Source: Mycteria americana
Taxonomy: Eukaryota; Chordata; Aves; Ciconiiformes; Ciconiidae
Assembly (NCBI RefSeq): GCF_035582795.1
Contig: NC_134396.1
Span: forward strand, 32,841,683-32,905,682
Reading direction: 5' to 3'
Length of the DNA: 64,000 nt
A program made the translations under genes and the position numbers. A model generated the notes under the pieces. That model had not been told where the DNA came from. It worked only from the letters and a program-made list of their open reading frames with translations, and did not search any database. Below, in pieces: positions 22,958 through 35,050 of the stretch. The stretch's first letter is position 1, and each line of letters opens with the position of its first letter.

Positions 22958-25900
22958 ACTGGACTCCAGTATTGCAGCGATGGTTCATGAAAAGGAGGGC
23001 CATCTTCACCATGCAGAAGTGGATTGCCAATATCCAGGGAAAATCCCAAGTAGCTACTGATCAACTAGTTGGTGATCTGGGATCAAAAGGTGCGTGTTAA
23101 ATTCTCGTTTTCTAGGCAACACGTAGTATGTTTCAGAGACATTTGCACAGCACAGCCAGTGTGCCAGGGGACACTGAGAGACTAAAGAAGTTAGATGTGT
23201 CTGGGCTAGACCAGAGCCATGTGCTACCAAACATTAGAGTGCTTTAAACAGGAATTACCATGCTCCCGTGATGCCAGATTTGGTGTGTCACACCAGAGGA
23301 CTCGTGCAGAAATATAAAATTTCCAAGCAAGTTTCTGACTGGAGAGTTTCATGAACCTCTCAGCTACGCCTATTGATCACTTGATATGAGTGGTGACCCT
23401 CCCCAGACTCTGACCCCAAAGTATGCTCTGTTGTTGCAAAAGCTAGGTCCTATGTACATCTGGGAATCCTGAAGCATGCTGGAGCTGCCTGAACTGAAAT
23501 AATGGGTAGTGGTTTTTAAATGATTACTGTTATACCTCCTGATTTTACCTTAGCTATGTAACCGCAAAATTGATCTCAAAAAAAGTAGTGACATAACAAA
23601 GGCTGACCTGCACAGGGAGCCTAATTTGCATCATTCACTGCACAGCTGAACAGTCAATTTCGGATTGAAAAACCCAGGCTACATTGCCCCAGGCAAACTA
23701 CAAAAGAAGTGGTCAGTTGAGGATGTTTTTCATCACAAAACAAAACTGGTGGTTGCATTTGTCTATACTTTTGGCAGTAAAGTAGAGTAGAAATAAAAGA
23801 TTTTATGTGTATTAAGCCTTTCTTTTATTACTAATAGGGACCCATTTATTTCTCCAGAGAGAAGATTCATAGGGAATGTTTATATTGTGAAACAACTTTG
23901 TACAGTGAAGGAGTTAACCAGAAAAGCCAACTTGTACTTCACTTTCTAGGCAACTTAATTTAACTAGTTTTGAGATTGAGCAGATACCTTTGTCAATAAC
24001 CTGTAATGTTAAAGATTAAGCAACTGATCAGTTGAAGATTGTATTAAAACTAATAGGAACCTCAGTTCACATGCCTTAAACAAAAATAGCAACACCCACA
24101 AGTGTTCGTTAACTCCTCACCACCAAATACTTTCATTCACTTCCCACATGCAGCCACCCACTCTGTTCATAACTCATTCCTTTAAATCATGCTCAGATGC
24201 ACCAGATTAAATACAGTCTTGAGGTTTTTTAAGAGTGATAGCGCATTATATACTTTCACAGTGAAAGTCTGTCTGCTAACAAAATACCAAATTTCACTGG
24301 GGGTGTAGCTAAGCTTGCACATGCAAGTCTAATTAGTGCTTTTGGGCTTGGTTTTTTTCCTATTTGCTGATTTAAACTTCTGAAATTGCATGTTTCGCTT
24401 AGCAGCAACTCTTTGTGTTGTCCCTGTCCAATCTCCACTGGGTGCTTGCTTCTACCTCCAAAAAAAGAGAGTTTTAATAGCTTTCTGCTTAACAGACCAA
24501 CTATAAAAAGTTACAGAGAGGTGGTTTCAACGTGGAGGATGCGAAACAGCTTACTATACCAGCCCTGTGACTCCTGCCACTGAAGTGTTTTGTTAAAGGA
24601 CTTATGAGATTTCTACTTATGAATTTGAAAGTTTAATTTTACCTCAGCAAGGGAGTTCACGGACTGTGTAGGGCGACAAAACTGAGGTCACCCTGCCCCT
24701 TTTAATGGGGTGGCCTCCACAATTAGTTGTTCTTTCAGCTATTTCTTTCAGCTAATAAGTTGTTCTTTTGTAATCGCTCTTCCCTTGGACTCAAAAGCTA
24801 CAGCAATTTCTGCCATGTCAAGATCTGGCTTCAGATCATATGCCTGTTCCCTAAACCATTTCAAGGCCCTAATTAAAACAATCTGTGGTTGGATTAACTT
24901 TAGATTAAGATTCTGGGTTTTCAATAACATGAGGACAAGAAGATAAGGGAGAAGAGAAAACTATTCACCTCTTTCACATGCAAACTAAATACCTTATTTC
25001 CCACTAGAAGTTCCAGAAGTGAAGGTTGTAATGCAACTGTCACCTGCTATGCAACCAAATCATGAATCTCTGCAGCTGCAATAGTAAGGGTTGTTTGATT
25101 AAGACTGCATTTATAAGATTTGTGACTAGTACAATGAATAGCACAATGAAAAAGGACCAAATAAACAAGTTGGCTGTGTTTTTCTGCAAAAATCAGCCCA
25201 GTGTCCTTGAAGAAAGGGAAGGGAAGTTTTCCTTAATATAATTCCCTTCTTTCTCTCTTGGAACACTGCATAAAACTGCTTCTTCATTCTTCCTCATCTC
25301 ACTTCTGTAGATGCATAGGTAGATATTTGAGCAATTGACTGATTTTATATTTGAAAGACAGTGCTTGAAAGATTAGGGACTGCTTTTTGCAATAGGGAAT
25401 CTCCCTAGAATTACTGAGTATGTCATGTGTGTTTCCATACCATTCTTCTACTTCACAGTAACACCATTTTCGGTATGTTTTTTATTTAGCTAACTATTTG
25501 GGAAGTATGATTAAATTTGATTTCAGTTGTTAATAATGGAGAAGGTTAGTCCTTCTCTTATGTCTTATATCAGGTCATAAAAAGAGGTAATTTTCATGGC
25601 TATGCTGAATTTCCCTTCCAAAGACCCTCAGTGTTGCATATATACTAGATTGACACAGGCCACCTTGCCTCATAGATCAGTGCTTAATGGAGCTGAACTG
25701 ACTCCCACTAGTTGAAAACGAGGCCTTGTATTTCCAATCAATCATCCTGACGACTCACTGGACACTAAAGGATGCACATATATTCAAGAATCTAAAATAT
25801 CATTACAGTTCTTTCCTTTTGGATCTTTGTCTTCCTTAACAAACCAATGTGTTTTACTGAATCATGACTTTGCAACTCTTGTTCAATATAAAGAAATAAT

Positions 25901-27224
25901 GAGGAAGCACTTTTGCCTTTTACTGTCTGTAACTATATGGAAATAAGAGCGGCTAATGCTGCTACGAGGATGGTACATATTGACTATTTCATAGAATGAT
26001 CGTTCATTGTATCCAGGGAAACTCAGTAGAAAGTAGCAAAAGAGACATTCTGCATAGTATGAACCCTAAGCATTCATACATTATGCAAGTATTTCAGCAG
26101 CCCACATGGCACAGCCTGCCTACAAAAGAATAAAAAGAAGCAAAAGAACATTTCTGTTGAATTAAAAAAAGAGCCAGGTGATCTTCCATCTAGTCTTGGG
26201 GGTTACAAGAAGTTGGCATTGGCTCATACTTTCCAACCACTGAACTTTCAATAAAAGAGTAAGCATTTCACAGCAGAAGTAAACATTATATCGCTCAATA
26301 TGTGTTTACTTCAGTAGAATGCCTCATTTATTTCTGCACAATGTAAATTCCTTGGATTAAGAGTTTTACTGAGAATCTTTCTCCTGCAGCAACAAATACA
26401 ACGCAGGAGAGGTGCTTTAAGGCAATAAAAGCGTTTGGTGCTGGCATGAAATCAGCTGCGTGCAGGGTTTACTGGTGCAGTGGGCATTTCAATGGAGCCA
26501 TGACCAGTTAATACCGACGGCTTACTCTTCTCTCTTTCCCATTTTTAATAGTATTGCTTGCTTCCATCAAAGAACATGACTTCAAGAAAGACAGCTCCAG
26601 AACCTGTTCCTTTCATTATTAGTGTCAGCTGTACTGAGGCTTGCAGGCAGAAGAGCTCCAGAACCCTTGTTGCAAAGAAGGCACAAAATAGCGGTGAACA
26701 TTGATATTTCAACAAATGTAGGGCTTCACTTCTTGCATCAGAGCCCGTATGAACTAACCTGTTCTACACCACTGTTTTTGAGCTATTTACCTACTGAATT
26801 ACTTTGGAAAGCAGAGCTGACTCTGCTGTGTGTTTGCAAGGCTGGCTTAGGCATATGTTGGTAACTGTTTAAGCCAGTAGGACTTGATACATGAAAGTTA
26901 TGACCCTTTCAATCATTGCTCCCACAAAGGCACATTTCAGTTATTGCACTGTGTTTGAAGTAGCACAATTCATGTCATTATTAAGGAACAGATGGAAGGA
27001 TTAACTCATAAAGTAGGAGCCTTGTCATACTGCACAGTCCATGAAAAATCTCAGTTAAGTGCTTAAAGACAGATACTTTCCATTGTCTGTTACATCCTAG
27101 GGTAGCTTTGTACTTATTTTAAACTAGAAACAGTAAGCTTCTTCCTAATATATCTACAGTTAATGTCATCCCAGGCTGAATTCTATAATAATTTAAAGAT
27201 TTGTTATATTTATGGTAGTATAGC
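22958..27224. other. Intergenic with possible retroviral leader remnant
   Basis: Directly after the LTR, 22990-23098 has a short plus-strand frame (MKRRAIFTMQKWIANIQG) that could be a gag leader remnant. On the minus strand 24748-24930 encodes a 60-residue peptide with protein-like composition. The rest is AT-rich sequence in which I see no gene or RNA. Confidence 0.3.
24748..24930 (-). other. Unassigned 60-codon protein-like frame
   Basis: On the minus strand this frame reads RALKWFREQAYDLKPDLDMA and then a block rich in charged residues ending KEQLIS. The composition is amphipathic and helix-like, unlike the Leu/Ser/Cys-rich chance frames around it. It could be a fossil gag or transposon fragment. 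I do not recognise the family, and no splice sites or neighbouring coding sequence support a live gene. Confidence 0.25.
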
Positions 27225-27520
27225 AGCAGGAAGGACCTTCTCAGTCACTGAGATCAGCCATCTGATATCACCTCATGTAGTTGCGTAAATCTATGCAATT
27301 ATAATTTCCATCTTAAAGCTAGCTAGGCTTTCTGTCCTGACTCTTGTGAAGCGACAGCCATTCCAGATCTTCATTTCTCTAATGGAAAGGATTTTTCTTC
27401 TGATTTCTAGCCTAAATGTATTCATGGACATCTTGTAGATCGGATGAGCAAGGTCTTTTAGTTTTTGGATGAAGTAAAATTCTTCAGATACAGATATATT
27501 CTTTCCATGCACCAGCAGAT
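27225..27520 (-). mobile_element. Possible old L3/CR1-like fragment
   Basis: The plus strand shows AGGAAGGACCTTCTCAGTCA near 27230 and TAGCCTAAATGTATTCATGG near 27410, arranged as in the antisense 3' region of old amniote L3/CR1 copies. The match is weak and heavily mutated. Confidence 0.3.
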
Positions 27521-29504
27521 TTGAAATCAGACTGATTCCTGTTAACGATCAATTATAAATTATCTTTTTTTTTCTTTCTATTCATGCAACACTAAAACTG
27601 TAGTTAGGTGTCCCAGCTATTATTACTGCCTGCTTTCTACAGGTTTCCGAATTTAAACATTTCTATCAAAACTCACACACTTTTTATTTGCTTCAGTTTT
27701 TATGAAGGGAACAGTAACAGATATATGAATGCTTCCAAAAAATGGTACCACAATACAGAGCCACTGTAATTCTAGGCTCTTAATAGCATGTATTACTCCC
27801 TGAAGGAATCGTAGTGCAGGGTAGGAAAGGGATTTTTGGCCACAGTCTCCATGATTATGGATGCCATATAATGTCAGCACTTGAGAGGCTACAGTAAAAG
27901 TAAGAGTAGGGGACCTTTCATTGCTACTCATCCTGTGGTCAAGAAATAGATTTGTGAATTGTAAAATAACAGTGTCAGCTCAGCACTGCATATGTGCATG
28001 GTGTATTTATTGATCTTAGCTTTTGTTCATAGGCAGTACATATTTTCTTAAACTTTATTAAGTAAATGACTTCTACGTGCTGGAAGAAAAAATATTTCAC
28101 TATTTTTTTCTAAGTTTGTTATTTACTAAGGCACTAATAGGCTAGATGAAAGCAGATAAGGCTTGTAAGCATGAAAAGGGCGTACTTTCAGATCGTGCTT
28201 TCAGAGACTGCACTGTCTGTTATATGCCGCTGCCCTCAGAGGCACAGTGCTGTGGCTGCAGATGTGCAATGGGCTTTCCATCTGTTTTATCCTTCTGGTT
28301 TGTTCAGGGGCCGAAGGCACATAAGCAGGTCCTCCTTTTATTTGTTTAACAGCCAAAAGGACAAATAGTTACAACTGCTAACATAATAAACATAGAATCA
28401 GAGTGGACATAAAGGCATTTTGTTTGACCAGCAGTGTGTGTCTCCATGACAACTATGACTGAATAAAAGCTGAGATTAACTAATCAGTTTTAAATAAACA
28501 GTTCTCACAAGGACGTATCTAAATAATCCCCTAAGGAAAAGTTACCAATGATCCCAAAAGATTTCCATTTTCTGGATATGCATAAATGCACCATTTTGGA
28601 TTCAGGCAGTTCAAACACAGGTTGTGGTCTGAAGAGCTGTTCAGGGCTCTGGCTTTGCAGTTTATAACTTCCAGGTTCATGGCAGCAATGCCCTTTCTGT
28701 CGCTACATAGCAATGGTTATCAGTCCGTAACAAACGCTTTCACAGTTTATTTGTCTTATTCATACGATCACATTAACTGGATCCTTGAATGAGGAGAAGT
28801 GAGAAAGGGAATGAGAAAGGAGATAATGGACAGAATTGAGTTGAAATCCCCTTTATAAATGTAATGGCTGGGCCCATGTGAATCAGTAGAGACAGTTTCC
28901 TCCCATGGTGCTTCTGCTGGGTAGACTTCCATCCTGCTCCAACAACCAGGATCTCCAGAGTGGTCTGAGGCTCATACCTCCTGAAGAACAGTTGTGCACA
29001 GCACATCTGCAGTGTAAGCCCAATGTCAAATTCTGCCCCAGCTGTGGTTGCAATGGTAGCCCAGTTTTGTAAATACTCAACATGCAGTCTAGCTTTTCGT
29101 GAAATAAGCAGCTCAGTCTTCTGCACCAGCCTTGAAATTATTATGCCTGGGCCCACAGATGTAGGATGATGGCTTTAGCACTTCTGTTTGCTTTGGCTGA
29201 CCTGTCCCCATGCTCCTTTTGATCCAAGCTTCAACCAGGTCTTTTGCCAGTTCCAAGCTGAACGTGGATGCCTGAGTTTCTTCCCAAGTATTTTTTAACT
29301 GCTGTATTGGCCCTTTGAAACTGAAGATGATGACAGAGGACATATGGAAGAAGGGTCAGAAAGTAGGCAACTCTCACTTGCAGGACTGGGTACTTTTGCC
29401 CCTGTGGGAAAGACTGCAGGCTCATGACTGGGGCTTTTGCACTAACATGGTAGTTAAAATACTAACCATGGGAAGGGGCATTTCTCAGAACATGGAAGTT
29501 GCAG
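27521..29504. other. Intergenic, unassigned minus-strand frames
   Basis: Minus-strand frames at 28773-29156 (127 codons), 29113-29343 (76 codons) and 29231-29425 overlap in different frames in a less AT-rich block. They might be a decayed coding fossil, but no domain was recognised. The rest is AT-rich with nothing identified. Confidence 0.3.
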
Positions 29505-31110
29505 ACACCCTGTTAGGATGATGGGACCTCAGGAGTGTCCAACTGCCTGCTCAAAGCAGGAACAGTAGTGAGATCAGATTTTATCAGAGCTTCACCCAGT
29601 TGGGGCATGAACCGCCCCCCAGGCTGGAGACAAACAAACCTCCCTGGGCCCTGGCTCCAACACTGGGCCAGCCCCAGTCCCACAGCCTCCCCTTGCAGGG
29701 CAAGAGCTCCAGCCCCATCATCTCAGTGGCCTCCCCTCACCTCCCACCAGTTTGTCAGTGCCATTCCTAGGTTGGGGACCCAAAGTGGAGGTGGTACCCA
29801 GGTGGAGTCTGGCAGTCGCTGAGCAGAGGGGACAAGTCCCTGCCTTCCCCTGGCTCTTGAGGCCATGTTCTGCTTACACCAGCCGCGTCCAACCCATCAC
29901 CCACCACCCTGTGAGCCCACCACCCTCCAGGTCCTCACCCGCCAATGTGTCCTCCCTCCCAGACCGTAATGTCCCCGCCCAGGTACAAGAATACTGGGGG
30001 AGACAGTGCCGAAAGCCTGGCTATAGCAGAGGTAGGTGGCATCTGCTGCTCTCCTCTCGTCCCCACGGTTTTGTCGCAGAAGGCAGTCACCTGGGTCAGG
30101 CATGATTTACCCCCGGTAAATCCTTGCCGACAGCTCCCCATCACTACAGCTTGCTAACAGCTCCCCATCACATCTGGGCTAACAGCCCAGACATGGGCTC
30201 CAGGAGGTCTCGCTCCTTGATTTTACCCGGGACTGATGGGAGGCCAGCCGGCCTGCAGTTCCTCAGGGTGGCTTTTGCCCTTTTTTGAAGGCAGGTGTGA
30301 CATTTGCCTTTCTCCAGTTGTTGGGGACCTCCCTGATCTCCATGACCTTTGAGAGCCCATGGAGAGCAGCTGCACAAGGGCATCAGCCACCTGCCTCAGC
30401 ACCCTGGGGTGCAGCCCGACAGGTCCCAGGGACATGTGTGGGTCAAGTGCTCCTGAGTGATCCCTGACTCGGCCATCATCCCCAGCTGGTAGCTCCTCTC
30501 CTCCTTGGGCCCCATCACTAAGCACAGAGGCCTGGCAGACCTCGCTGGTGACAACAAAGGTGGCAGTGAGAACCTGCCTTATCTGCCTGTCTGCTGTCAC
30601 TAAATCACCCACCCCATAATGCAATGTGCCCACATTTTCCTTGGCCAGCCTTTTGTGACTAATGTAGAAGTAGCAGCTCTTGCTCCCTTGACATTCCTCG
30701 CAAAACTCAACTCCAGCTGAATTTTTACTTCCCTGACGCTGCCCTTACATGCCTGGGCAGTTTCTTAATTCCTCCTCTGTATCCTGTCCTTTTCACCTGT
30801 TCACATTTTCACCTTTTCACTCCACCTGTACACTGCCTTTTCATGTCAGAGCTGTGCTATGACTTTCTTGCTTTGCCAAGCCGGCCTGCTGATATGTCTC
30901 CTGGTTTTCCTGAGGATGGACCATTCTTGCACTTGGGAGAATGCTGTCCTTAAAAGCCAACCAGCTTTGCTGGGGTCCTTTGCCCCAGAGCTGCCTCCTA
31001 TGGGATCCCACCTACAAGTCCTCTGAATAAGGTAAAGTTTTTGTCCTTGAAGTCCACGGTCTGTGCTCTGATGCTCACCTTCCCTTGTATGGAAAAAATG
31101 CACTATTTAT
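29505..31110 (-). mobile_element. CR1 LINE, decayed minus-strand copy D
   Basis: Read on the minus strand from 31.1 kb leftward. The linker after the endonuclease comes first (AFSQVQEWSILRK ... ISRPAWQSK, about 30860-31000), followed by the early RT (MSLGPVGLHPRVLRQVADA, about 30400-30450). Next come GFTGGKSCLTQVTAFCDK (about 30080-30140) and a GC-rich stretch. It ends near 29510 in TTTGAGCAGGCAGTTGGACA, typical of a CR1 3' end. Many frameshifts and internal deletions show it is older than copies A-C. Confidence 0.75.
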
Positions 31111-31852
31111 GTTAGACACGTTTGAGCCCTTTTTAAAGGCTGGAACAGCAATTGTCACTCCAAAAGAATGCCATCTTCAAAACACTTAGATGTAAAGTTT
31201 TCTGTTCCTGGAAGGAAAGAACACCACACTCTGTTTCTAGAGAATTATTTTTTATTTGTTCATTTTTCCTATAAAATCACTCCAATTTTCAATGACAAGC
31301 ATGAGAAAGGGGAACAGCTATGCAGAACATTAAGCATAATCACTACCTAAACTCAAACTGGAAAATATATGTGCAAGCATTTGTCCTCCACCAAGAACTT
31401 TCTGTGAAACAACAACCAACTAATTTCCTATTATTATCTCAGTTAAATTTGTCTAGGAAATAAATCTGTGCTTCACACTTTCTGCAGTGTTTGAAGTGAT
31501 ACAGTGCTTAGATAATACTAATTTCCCAGAACTGAAAAAGACACACTGAATACACAGAATCCATCAGCTGACATTTCTGACATTATTCTCCCTCATTTTA
31601 ACACAAAAGAGGGTTGCATTTTCTACTTTATTGCTGAACATACAAAAGTAAAACGTAATCATTGAGCCACTTGGTATTTTTATTTGTTCATTTATATGTA
31701 CAACATAGGAGTTGCCCATCACATGGAATTCACTAGACTTACAGTAGTTGAAAAAGACAGTAATGTGAAAAGGGGTATTTTCCTAGAACATTTATTTTCT
31801 GAGTGTGACTTAAGGTAAAACAGGCAAACTCTCTTACCTCGTAAACTTTATA
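31111..31852. other. Intergenic flank of the provirus
   Basis: AT-rich DNA between CR1 copy D and the provirus target site. No feature was recognised. Confidence 0.4.
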
Positions 31853-31857
31853 TAAAT
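31853..31857. repeat. Target-site duplication, left copy
   Basis: TAAAT immediately precedes the left LTR edge. The right copy is TAAAC, differing at one of five bases. Confidence 0.6.
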
Positions 31858-32007
31858 TGTCCCATCCCACTCGCTGGGTTGTGAGATGGGTGAATCTTTT
31901 TGATTCCCCGAGGATTTGTGTACCGATAAAGGCCGATCTCTGCTCAGCAGAGCTGCGGGACCAGTAGAGTCATGGCAATGACCCAGAGGAACAGTCTGAC
32001 TAGCAAC

Positions 32008-32013
32008 TTTATT
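32008..32013 (-). terminator. LTR polyadenylation signal
   Basis: AATAAA on the minus strand, about 290 bases downstream of the LTR TATA box. The corresponding part of the other LTR is deleted. Confidence 0.7.
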
Positions 32014-32299
32014 AACTGGCAAATTCAACAAACGGACAACCTTAACGAACTGGCAAGCCCAACAAACGAACAGAGGCAATTTGGGAACGGAGCTATTTTC
32101 CTGGCAACCTGTCACAATTTATCCAAAACTCATGTACCTAAATATATGGTGGAAGAGTGGAGGAAAAGAGAAGCAAGAAAAGAAAAGGAGAAGAGAGGAG
32201 GACAGAGAAAGCAAACGTATCACCACCCTTGGATCCCGCGATGACAGGCGTGGCAATCCTCCAGTGGCGGGCATGTGCCTCATTCCCTGGGGGCATCTC

Positions 32300-32306
32300 T
32301 TTTATA
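32300..32306 (-). promoter_or_regulatory. LTR TATA box
   Basis: TATAAAA on the minus strand within U3/R. The other LTR has the mutated TACAAAA at the same place. Confidence 0.7.
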
Positions 32307-32649
32307 CTCTAGTCCCCGCCTCTGGTTACACCCCAGAGGTTCTTGTTCTAGAAGGTTCTCAATCTTCTGCGCAGGCGCTGGGGAGGGGGGTGGTCGCGAG
32401 GGGTCTCTCGGGTGGTCGCAAGCCCCTTCCTCAGACAGACCCTGTGTGACCTCTGGCCATATACCGTAAGGCCCGTCGGAACCGCGCATCCTCCGATGCG
32501 CTCTCCACATCCTGCTCTCCGCTCTCCCCCGTCCCGTGCTCGCCAACCTGCCATCACCATGCAAACTGTGCCTTGCCTCTCCACAATGTTTGAGACATTA
32601 ACTGTTTCAGCCTCTCACACCACCCGTGGCTCAAACGTTGTCTATATAA

Positions 32650-33140
32650 TCTTTGTCCAGGGTGGTGATTTTCACATAACAGATAGAGAAGATAGAGAAG
32701 ATAAAGTTTGCAAAATCATACATTTTACAATAGCAGGCCAACCATCAAAAATAAGAACCCACAGCTTAACATTGAAAACAATATTCAAAAGCCACTTGCC
32801 CCAGCTGCTAAATCCCAGTGAACTTAAGGGAGAGGCAACCCTTAATGAACGGTCTCTGACATCCACTCTGTGGCTCAAGCAGCGAGAGTTGGCGGAGGGT
32901 CCTTGGTTTCGTCTTCCAGGGTGGTGATATGAACATAGTGAACAGCAGGAGAAGAGAGAGAGGAAGCAGAAGCAAGCAGACGGGTAATCACACATCGAAC
33001 AATAGTTATGCCAATCATTAGGAATAGAAATCCAACCAACAGGGTTGGTTATTCCAATTTGCATTAACCATTTCCCCCACCCCCTGAATCCCCAGGATTG
33101 TAGGAGGGAGGCGAACCAAGATCCAGGTGCATGCCCGTCG
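32650..33140 (-). repeat. Diverged tandem copies of the env 3' region
   Basis: Two segments about 260 bases apart (32655-32875 and 32915-33140) share TCCAGGGTGGTGAT and a collinear run (for example AATCATACAT...ACAATAG versus AATCACACAT...ACAATAG). On the minus strand both encode a W-G-K-W-L block followed by a hydrophobic segment. They differ far more than the two LTRs do, so the duplication is older than the insertion or came from recombination. Confidence 0.6.
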
Positions 33141-34935
33141 AACCAGTCTTTCAGTTGGAGTGATCAGAATAGTTCAGCAGTTTGATCAGTGATTTCTTTC
33201 ATTTTGGTCCATGCCTCCTCTATAGTAGTACTGGCCTTGTGAATAGTTATACAAAATTCTCCACCACTTAAATTCAACATATCACCTACCCCTTGTTCTT
33301 TTAACAGTATTATGTCTAAGGCTAAACGATTTTGGAGCATCATTTTTGACACCTGTTGGACTTGTAGATTGAGTTCTCCTAAAGCGTATCTGGTCCAATT
33401 ACTTAGAAGGTGTACTTGCCAGGTAATATTTTCTAGAACAAACTGATGTCACTTTAGGGTTACATATGGGGTAAAAATGTTTTTGTACATTAGTGCTGCT
33501 ATTTGTCCATCCTTATAGTAACTGGGGACTTGGACTCCACTGATCGCCCATTCGGGTTGGGTTTTGGGGGCTTCTGCCGCTTCCCAGCACACTCACCAGG
33601 GAGGGGCGCTGAAATTGAAAACACAAGGTGGGCATAAAGATGGGATGACTAATCCACATTTCAGACCAGCGTGATATTTCAGTGTTAAGTAGGAATAAAA
33701 TTTCCTGTTAGAACATCCCCAAACTAGTCCCAGTGGGGCCAGGTATATGCTGGTTTTACAGGTCCAGGTGTCATTGTGGTCCATGAAATATACACCAGGT
33801 TTTGCAGTGAGCGGCAGTGTATACAGGGTATGTATACACTTCAAAGGGTAGTGTATACAGGGTATGCCGCAATACTTGACTCTACCATAAACCTCAGCTT
33901 TATCATAAGTCTTGTTGCATAGAATATCCCGATTTCTATATCTGCGGGAAGGATAACCCCAACAAATACACGTCCCTTATCAGAACCCTTACTCTCTCCA
34001 AGAGCCAGGTTTCGTTGGGGGTCCCCAGGACCAGTGTTATAGTTAAGAACTTTGGCGCATGTAAACAGATCAGACCGGCTATGCTGGGCGGGGGGGAGGG
34101 ATTGGCATACCTTAGCAGTTGCAAGAGGGGTCTAATTTGTGACCACATCCACTGTAAATTTGTTAGGCCTTTAGGTTCACGCCCTGTGCTATTGGGAAGT
34201 TGTGTACACCAGGAGAGATTCCCATTTAGGGAATTATCGGCCTCATAAAAATCTGGTTGTTCTAACGGGTGAAAGAAGGAGTCAAATGGGAAATAGGGGC
34301 AAGATACAGAATATGGGCCAGCTGGATTGTCCCAGAGCAGCGATTCCGTTCTATAGGTAAAATTCATTGGTGGGTGAGTAGCACTGCAAGAGGACCGTTC
34401 CCAGAAACACAAATCGGACTTGTTGTAATAAACAAAATACATGTCATTCTGCCCCCAAGTAAAGTTTTTAACTGCAGTACGGTGAATAGCTTCAGAATAG
34501 CTATTTGTCAAGAGGTAATTATCTTCCCAGTCAGTATAAGTTGTCCGGAAAGGGGGAACAAGACAGAGGGTTGTTCTATAGTTTGGTTCATTTCCAAGTT
34601 ATACATAATATTGGGCAATGAAACAAAAAATCTCAATCCTTGTTCGGCTGACTGGGGAAAGGCAACGCATGTCCCTTGGTCAGTTCTACTCCAGATACTA
34701 GTAAACCCACCAATTAGCTCCCACGCAAGGCTTGAAGGAATATTGTTTCCACTCCCGCTGCGTCCTCCTTTCCCAGAGGAGAGGAGGACCACCATCCATG
34801 TGAGAAATTGGAAATACATATTAGCACTATTATTAAGGCAACTACTACAATTGTTAAACAAATACTGAAGTACAACATTGGCGGTACTCATCGAGATCCG
34901 GCGCTCCTCCAATGAGATCAGTATGTTTAGCAAGC
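32875..34935 (-). pseudogene. Provirus env remnant
   Basis: The envelope glycoprotein gene of the provirus (surface plus transmembrane subunits). The N-terminal part reads at 34508-34933 and the following surface-subunit part at 33936-34511 in another frame, with several N-x-S/T glycosylation sites and paired Cys. The transmembrane subunit follows at about 33100-33420, with a heptad-like region and the LQNRLALD motif of class I TM proteins. The conserved Cys cluster after it is degraded: the first Cys is Gly and one of the adjacent pair is Phe. A membrane anchor and tail end at the TGA at 32875-32877. Frameshifts near 34530 and 33050 and several stops make it non-functional. Confidence 0.8.
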
Positions 34936-35050
34936 GACAGTCTGGTTCTCCCCCTGCAAAAGAAAAGGAAAACTTTTTCCCTTTTCAAACCAGTTTTAAA
35001 AGGAAGGGATTATCCACCTGCTGTTAATTTTGTGATCTTTTCCATGGGCA

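Larger units (their letters stand above)
31858..32619 (-). repeat. Provirus 3' LTR (complete, 762 bp)
   Basis: On the minus strand the LTR begins TGTGAGAGGCTGAAA at 32619 and ends GGGATGGGACA at 31858. A TATA box (TATAAAA, 32300-32306) lies downstream of GC-rich U3 sequence. A polyadenylation signal AATAAA (32008-32013) follows, giving a long R region and about 130-150 bases of U5. The purine tract expected just before the LTR start is not clear (only GGGTGG remains). Confidence 0.85.

Noticed and set aside
32081..32927. Open frames of 122 and 171 codons on the plus strand at the left LTR
   Set aside because: They lie antisense within the LTR and env tail, and the related frames at 39029-39459 simply reflect the second LTR.
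34269..34868. 199-codon plus-strand frame
   Set aside because: It is antisense to the provirus env, whose minus-strand frames have recognisable motifs and glycosylation sites.
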